DNA of 28,914 nucleotides from the NCBI GenBank assembly GCA_963991145.1, contig CAXDOZ010000019.1, positions 1 through 28,914 on the forward strand. Direction: 5' to 3'. Both the position numbers and the translations under genes were made by a program. Shown here one piece after another: positions 24,745-28,914 of this stretch. The notes under the pieces were generated by a model that was not told where the DNA came from, ran no database searches, and worked only from the letters and a program-made list of their open reading frames with translations. Position 1 is the stretch's first letter. Every line of letters starts with the position of its first letter. Origin of the DNA: CAXDOZ01 sp963991145 (lineage in GTDB: Bacteria > Bacteroidota > Bacteroidia > Chitinophagales > JABDMM01).

Positions 24745-26838
24745 TTACTGCTTAATAATTGATGTGGCAGACTTCATACCTGAAGCATCTTCAATCTTCA
24801 GGATATACATGCCAGCGCTAAAATTGGACATATTCAGAACTCGCTGAGAAACAGCTCCTAATTGTTCTCTGAAGATCATCGCTCCGCTCAGATCGAAGAT
24901 CTCAATTGCAGCAATTTCATTGGAACTACTTTGAATGAAAAGCTGCCCCTGGCTAGGATTTGGGAACACTCTAATGCCCAGATCTATCGGACTTGGAATT
25001 CCAACAGAAACAATTTGAACCAGTGTATCCAGGGTGCATCCAAGTGAATCTCTTGCCTGCAGATCATAAGTTCCAATACTGAGATTATTAAAGACTCCAA
25101 GTATCTGCCATGATCCATTATCAAGGCGGTATTCTTTTAAGCCTTTTCCTCCGGTAACCTGAAATTGGATCGACCCATTTCCAGTACCATCATCTCCCGT
25201 GAGATTTAAAGTAGAGATCTCGAGAGAAGCAGGATCATTAATGAAGAAAGCCAGGTTTGTTGAGCAAGCCGAATCAGAAACTCTCACCGAGTTTTTTCCT
25301 TCCTCAAGGTTTGAAACTGAACTTGTAGTATCGCCGTTTGACCAGCTAAAATCAAGCGGAGGCATGTCAGTTCCTATCGTAATAGTTCCGCTTGCTTCAC
25401 CAGCACAATTTGGATCAGTGAAGTCACTGGAAAGATTATAATCGCAGTTATTGCAGTTGAAATTTCTGCTTAGCTCCATCGCTCTGCCGATATTGAGACG
25501 TCCCTCTGTCACAGTAATTCCTCTATAGGCTTCCACCTTGTCGATCGACTGAAGAATCATGTCTTTCACAATAAGAGCGATCGAATCAGGATGCTGATAG
25601 CTTGCTTGGATCGCCTCCGGACAAAGCTGAGAATAGATCAAGCCAATTGAACCTGTTACCATCGGACAGGCCATTGACGTTCCGGTTCGATTACCATATG
25701 CATTTCCGGGAAGGGTTGAATAGATAGCTGTTCCCGGGGCCGACAGATCAACGAATGATTCTGAATAGCCGGAAGAAACAGGAATGTCTCTGTTATCTGA
25801 ATTTGTGACCATGATCAAATGATCGCTTGGACATAAACTCGGCATATCTCCTACAGCTCCTACGTCTACAGTAGAATTTGCTGTTGCACCGGCACTAAGG
25901 ATCCCTGCATCTCCCATACTATCGTACATGGCGCACCAAATAGGATAGTTAGCCGGATCGCCATTATTGACACCAAAGGAAGAGTTTGAAGCGACCACAA
26001 ATGCCCCTTCTGCTCCATTAGTCTCCAGATATCTCTGTTTCATGGCAATAGCATAAGCATAAGCCTCTACCACCTCTGATTCTACAATTGAAAGGTCTGT
26101 TACAATGGCCAAAACCTGAGCATCCCAGTTCACACCGGAAACACCTCTGTTATTATTTCCACGGGCTGCGGCAATTCCTGAAACATGTGTTCCGTGAGAT
26201 ATAAAGACCTGCTGAGTTTGAATATCGATGAGATTCCCTGCATCATTCAGGGTGTTGAATCCATAATAATCATCCACGTAGCCATTGCTATCGTCATCCA
26301 TTCCATTATTCGGAATCTCGAATCGATTAACGAAGAAGTTTAGATCGGGATGGTCAAGGTCAACTTTGGAGTCAATAATTGCCAAAACGATGCTATCTCC
26401 CAGGGAAGTAGTACCTCCGGTTGTGCTATCCCAGGCAAATGTGGCATCGATATCAGTTCCGGCTAAACCTCCGATCTGGCCGGTATTCTTTAAATGCCAT
26501 TGACGATTAAAGCTCGAATCATTCGGGATCGTTTCACGCCACTCGAGGTAGTGATCGTGCTGAGCAATTTCAATTTGCTCCTGAGCATAAAGCCAATCTA
26601 ATACCGCTGGATCTGCCCAGTCACCTTCGTATTCCAACTTCCAAAGTGGAAGATGTGGGTCAAGCCGTTCACTTTCAATTCGGCCTACGGCCGGATTAAG
26701 TTCACCGGTAAAATCGGCGTTTGAAAGGATTATAAAGGTTCCGGGTACTGCTAGCTTATCATCTGAAGCACCCATCTGGGCGAAGCCCTGATGAAAGAAA
26801 ACAACTAATAGTACAAGGCAAAGCCTAGGCATGATCAT
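24745..26838 (-). CDS. Subtilisin-like (S8) serine protease with SprB-like repeat and T9SS sorting domain
   Basis: I start at the ATG at 26838 (MIMPRLCLVLL..., signal peptide to GFA-Q, about 21 residues), giving 697 residues. The ATG at 26832 is equally possible. An earlier in-frame ATG at 26889 would put a poor extension before the signal peptide. The S8 domain has D156 (AIIDSKVD), H215 (SHGTHVSGIAAA), the oxyanion N285 (ASNSSFG) and S388 (GTSMACPMVTG). A SprB-like repeat follows (CAGEASGTITIG, FSWSNGDTTSSVSNL), then a type A T9SS sorting domain (VFPNPSQGQLF, FSAGMYILKI, ending SIIKQ). It is probably secreted or surface-anchored, for protein degradation. Its start overlaps the kmo stop by 14 bases (8 with the later ATG), implying co-transcription with the kynurenine genes. 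Confidence 0.92.
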   Translation of the reverse strand: MIMPRLCLVLLVVFFHQGFAQMGASDDKLAVPGTFIILSNADFTGELNPAVGRIESERLDPHLPLWKLEYEGDWADPAVLDWLYAQEQIEIAQHDHYLEWRETIPNDSSFNRQWHLKNTGQIGGLAGTDIDATFAWDSTTGGTTSLGDSIVLAIIDSKVDLDHPDLNFFVNRFEIPNNGMDDDSNGYVDDYYGFNTLNDAGNLIDIQTQQVFISHGTHVSGIAAARGNNNRGVSGVNWDAQVLAIVTDLSIVESEVVEAYAYAIAMKQRYLETNGAEGAFVVASNSSFGVNNGDPANYPIWCAMYDSMGDAGILSAGATANSTVDVGAVGDMPSLCPSDHLIMVTNSDNRDIPVSSGYSESFVDLSAPGTAIYSTLPGNAYGNRTGTSMACPMVTGSIGLIYSQLCPEAIQASYQHPDSIALIVKDMILQSIDKVEAYRGITVTEGRLNIGRAMELSRNFNCNNCDYNLSSDFTDPNCAGEASGTITIGTDMPPLDFSWSNGDTTSSVSNLEEGKNSVRVSDSACSTNLAFFINDPASLEISTLNLTGDDGTGNGSIQFQVTGGKGLKEYRLDNGSWQILGVFNNLSIGTYDLQARDSLGCTLDTLVQIVSVGIPSPIDLGIRVFPNPSQGQLFIQSSSNEIAAIEIFDLSGAMIFREQLGAVSQRVLNMSNFSAGMYILKIEDASGMKSATSIIKQ

Positions 26839-28189
26839 ATTCCGGGTGATCTGCCAGCCACTGCTTAACGATGTCGAGTACCTTTTCATCCTGCCAATTA
26901 GACTCTATTCCTTCAAGATTAAGAATTTGATCAAATAGTTGGTCTTGCAGCTTACCCATTGCAATAGCATGACTGTAGCGGCGATTGCTGAAACTAACTG
27001 TTTCGTACTTAGGAAGGTATCTCCCTCCCAATTCACGCACCAGATGCTTTTCTATCTTTTTGCGTAGGATGAACTCCTGATCGGCAACGCTATCGCACAT
27101 CTCAGTGTAATTTTCAATTGCCAGATCCGCAATAGCCTGTCCATCATCCACTCGGCTCTCATTATAGCCTTCGAATACCTTCTCCCAGTCATCGCCGTAT
27201 TTCTCCATCATATCGTCGAGAACACGGCAATCTTCAAATCCGGCATTCATCCCCTGCCCGTAGAATGGAACAACTGCATGAGCTGCATCCCCTAAAAGCA
27301 TGGCATTTTCATAGGTCCATGGATCGCATTTGACCGTTACCAGATCTGCTGTTGGATTCTCATAGAAATCCTGAACTAATGTCGGCATGTGAGGCACTGC
27401 ACTTGGGAAGTACTTATTGAAGTAATCGATGATGGCCTGATCATTATCCAGACCTTCAAATCCTCCCTCGCCAGTGTATGGGGCGAAAAGAGTAACCGTG
27501 AAGCTCCCATCCATATTTGGAAGAGCGATAAGCATGAAATGGCGACGAGGCCAGATATGCAAAACGTTTTTGGTGATTCGATGAGACCCATCCTCTGCCG
27601 GAGGAATGGTCAATTCTTTATAGGCCGTTTTAAGGTAGCTCTGCGAATAGTTGAAACGAGGTGTTTTTACCATTGCATTCCGAACTCCCGAAAATGCACC
27701 ATCGGTACCAAAAATGAAATCTGATTTTACGATCTGGTGCTCACCTGTATTTGTATCCTGAAACAGGCAGGTATTCTTATCGAAGTCTACATCAAGCAGA
27801 CGATGGTCGAAGAAGATCTTTGGGCCCAGAGTTTCCTCTGCCTTATTCATCAGCTTCTTGTTGAGATCACCTCTGGAGACCGAATAGATGGCCTCACCAT
27901 CCTGCCCGTAGGGCTGAGTAATGGCTTCCTCACCAATGTTGTGAATCTCACGTGCATACATTGGGATCGCAATCTCCTCGATTGCCTCTTTCATTCCAAT
28001 GCGCTCGAGGGCTGTCCATCCACGAACACTCAATGCCAGGTTGATTGATTTACCTGCCGACATCTGGATCTTACGCATGTCCTGTCGGCGCTCGTAAACC
28101 TCAACATCATGGCCGCGCTTAGCCATGTAGCATGCAAGCATAGATCCTACTAATCCCGCGCCTGCGATTGTGACTTTTTTCTTCGTCAT
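26825..28189 (-). CDS. kmo: Kynurenine 3-monooxygenase
   Basis: KMO is a flavoprotein that hydroxylates L-kynurenine to 3-hydroxykynurenine using NADPH and O2. The 454-residue protein opens with the FAD-binding motif GAGLVGSMLACYMAKRG (10-26). It has MSAGKSINLALSVRGW (about 43-58) and carries the second FAD motif GDAAHAVVPFYGQGMNAGFED around residues 297-317. NYSQSYLKTAYKEL and RRYSHAIAMGK are also typical of KMO within the PHBH-type monooxygenases. The start is 1 base after the kynU stop, so kynU-kmo is an operon, and the product of KMO feeds KynU. Together they run tryptophan breakdown towards 3-hydroxyanthranilate, the precursor of NAD through quinolinate. The 3' end overlaps the start of the secreted subtilase. 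Confidence 0.95.
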   Translation of the reverse strand: MTKKKVTIAGAGLVGSMLACYMAKRGHDVEVYERRQDMRKIQMSAGKSINLALSVRGWTALERIGMKEAIEEIAIPMYAREIHNIGEEAITQPYGQDGEAIYSVSRGDLNKKLMNKAEETLGPKIFFDHRLLDVDFDKNTCLFQDTNTGEHQIVKSDFIFGTDGAFSGVRNAMVKTPRFNYSQSYLKTAYKELTIPPAEDGSHRITKNVLHIWPRRHFMLIALPNMDGSFTVTLFAPYTGEGGFEGLDNDQAIIDYFNKYFPSAVPHMPTLVQDFYENPTADLVTVKCDPWTYENAMLLGDAAHAVVPFYGQGMNAGFEDCRVLDDMMEKYGDDWEKVFEGYNESRVDDGQAIADLAIENYTEMCDSVADQEFILRKKIEKHLVRELGGRYLPKYETVSFSNRRYSHAIAMGKLQDQLFDQILNLEGIESNWQDEKVLDIVKQWLADHPEYDHA

Positions 28190-28190
28190 A

Positions 28191-28869
28191 CTATGATTTT
28201 AGAATATCGACAAAGCGATATGCATCCTCAAATGTGTTGTAAAGCGGAACCGGAGCAATTCTGATCACATTGGGTTCACGCCAATCAGCAATAACCAAAT
28301 TTGCCTGAAGTCTCTCAAACAATTGCTTACCATTGTCACCTGTGAGTAGTGACAATTGACATCCTCTTTGGTTTGGATCTGCTGGTGTAATCACTTCAAA
28401 ACCTAAGTCTTCACTTGTTTTGATTAAGTATTCAAGGTATCCAGTAAGCTTTTCGCTCTTCGTTCTGAGCACATCCATCCCTACTTCATCAAATATCTCT
28501 AGCGAAGCTAGGTGGGCTGCCATAGGTAATATCTGAGCATTACTTTGCTGCCAGCCCGCAGCTCCGGAAGCAGGAATGAAGTACTTATCCATCATAAAGC
28601 GGTCCTTCTCATCATTTCCCCACCAGCCGGCAAAACGCGGAAGCTTTGGGTTATCGTGATGACGCTCATGAACAAAGATCCCACTGGTTCCTCCAGGTCC
28701 GGAATTCAGATACTTATAGGTACACCAGGTAGCGAAATCCGGTCCCCAATCGTGCAGCTTTAAAGGAACATTCCCAGCTGCATGAGCAAGGTCGAAGCCA
28801 ACTAGCGCTCCTATCTCATGTCCTACTTTGGTGATTGCCTCTATGTCAAAGAACTGCCCGGTGTAATAA
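28191..28869 (-). CDS. kynU: Kynureninase, 5'-truncated by the end of the genomic sequence
   Basis: Kynureninase is a PLP enzyme that cleaves kynurenine or 3-hydroxykynurenine to anthranilate or 3-hydroxyanthranilate plus alanine. About 225 C-terminal residues are visible. They start YYTGQFFDIEAITK and contain FDLAHAAGN (D and H that contact PLP and substrate), the Schiff-base lysine in TYKYLNSGPGG, and RFAGWWGNDEKDRF. The family is about 420-430 residues, so about 200 N-terminal residues are missing. An apparent start further out (translating as MCIRDS) is encoded by sequencing adapter, not by the genome, so the true start is not in the window. It is followed by kmo after 1 base. Confidence 0.93.
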
Positions 28870-28914
28870 CTGTCTCTTATACACATCTGACGCTGCCGAC
28901 GAATAGAGAGGTGT
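28870..28914. other. Nextera (Tn5) sequencing-adapter contamination
   Basis: Bases 28870-28888 read CTGTCTCTTATACACATCT, the 19-base Tn5 mosaic end used in Nextera libraries. 28889-28902 read GACGCTGCCGACGA, the i5-side adapter. 28903-28910 read ATAGAGAG, which is the reverse complement of index S502 as I remember it. 28911-28914 (GTGT) begin the P5-side sequence. The order and spacing are exactly those of adapter read-through, so this is not genomic. Confidence 0.97.

Noticed and set aside
27389..27724. 111-residue open frame on the plus strand within kmo
   Set aside because: It lies entirely antisense to conserved kmo sequence, with no family resemblance.
28870..28886. ATG on the minus strand at 28886 as the kynureninase start
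   Set aside because: The first six codons (MCIRDS) are encoded by adapter, and the protein lacks the first half of the family.
28870..28888. Tn5/IS50 mosaic-end sequence suggesting a transposon insertion in kynU
   Set aside because: It is followed immediately by synthetic i5 adapter and an index at the contig end, with no transposase or target duplication, so it is library adapter.

Overview
The window looks like a chromosomal segment of a Bacteroidota bacterium, probably a free-living, aerobic member of the Flavobacteriia/Cytophagia type, recovered from a shotgun assembly. Several things point there. Four proteins carry C-terminal type IX secretion system (T9SS) sorting domains with the xPNP motif. 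There is an Omp28-family lipoprotein and a DUF6029-like outer-membrane barrel. Several start codons have a TAnnTTTG -7 promoter element upstream, and the leaders are AT-rich without clear Shine-Dalgarno sites. No tRNA, rRNA, insertion sequence, prophage or CRISPR array is visible, and no stretch longer than about 200 bases lacks a gene.

Layout. 1-1984 (-): pheT, cut at its 3' end by the window edge. 2148-9932: an envelope thiol-redox and T9SS island. It holds a TlpA-like thioredoxin fused to a T9SS sorting domain, an Omp28-like lipoprotein co-transcribed with a DUF6029 barrel, a second small TlpA-like protein, a small T9SS cargo, and a large Omp28 protein with a T9SS domain. Rho-independent hairpins sit after three of these genes. 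9984-11015 (-): radC and rpsT. 11190-15708 (+): sucA-sucB (2-oxoglutarate dehydrogenase E1 and E2) plus a small secreted protein of unknown function. 15709-16533 (-): an alpha/beta hydrolase. 16631-17605 (+): a long-chain polyprenyl diphosphate synthase. 17602-28869 (-): a co-directional run, in transcription order kynU (5'-truncated), kmo, a T9SS-exported subtilase, recJ, lptB, a GH3-family protein, and a six-PAS soluble histidine kinase.

How the genes work together. sucA/sucB form two parts of one TCA-cycle complex. kynU/kmo are consecutive steps of the kynurenine route from tryptophan towards quinolinate and NAD. recJ-lptB-GH3 are tightly packed (ATGA overlap, then a 1-base gap). The 2.1-9.9 kb region is the most interesting part. 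Four neighbouring envelope or secreted proteins there carry CxxC motifs (WCGPC, CTNC, WCSPC, CQFC), and the two TlpA-like genes share upstream sequence. This suggests a coordinated extracytoplasmic thiol-redox system, but its function is inference.

Caution on the right-hand end. The last 45 bases (28870-28914) are not genomic. They match the Nextera/Tn5 mosaic end, i5-side adapter, an 8-base index and the start of the P5-side sequence. The apparent start codon of kynU there is an artefact, and the real gene is cut off at 28869.
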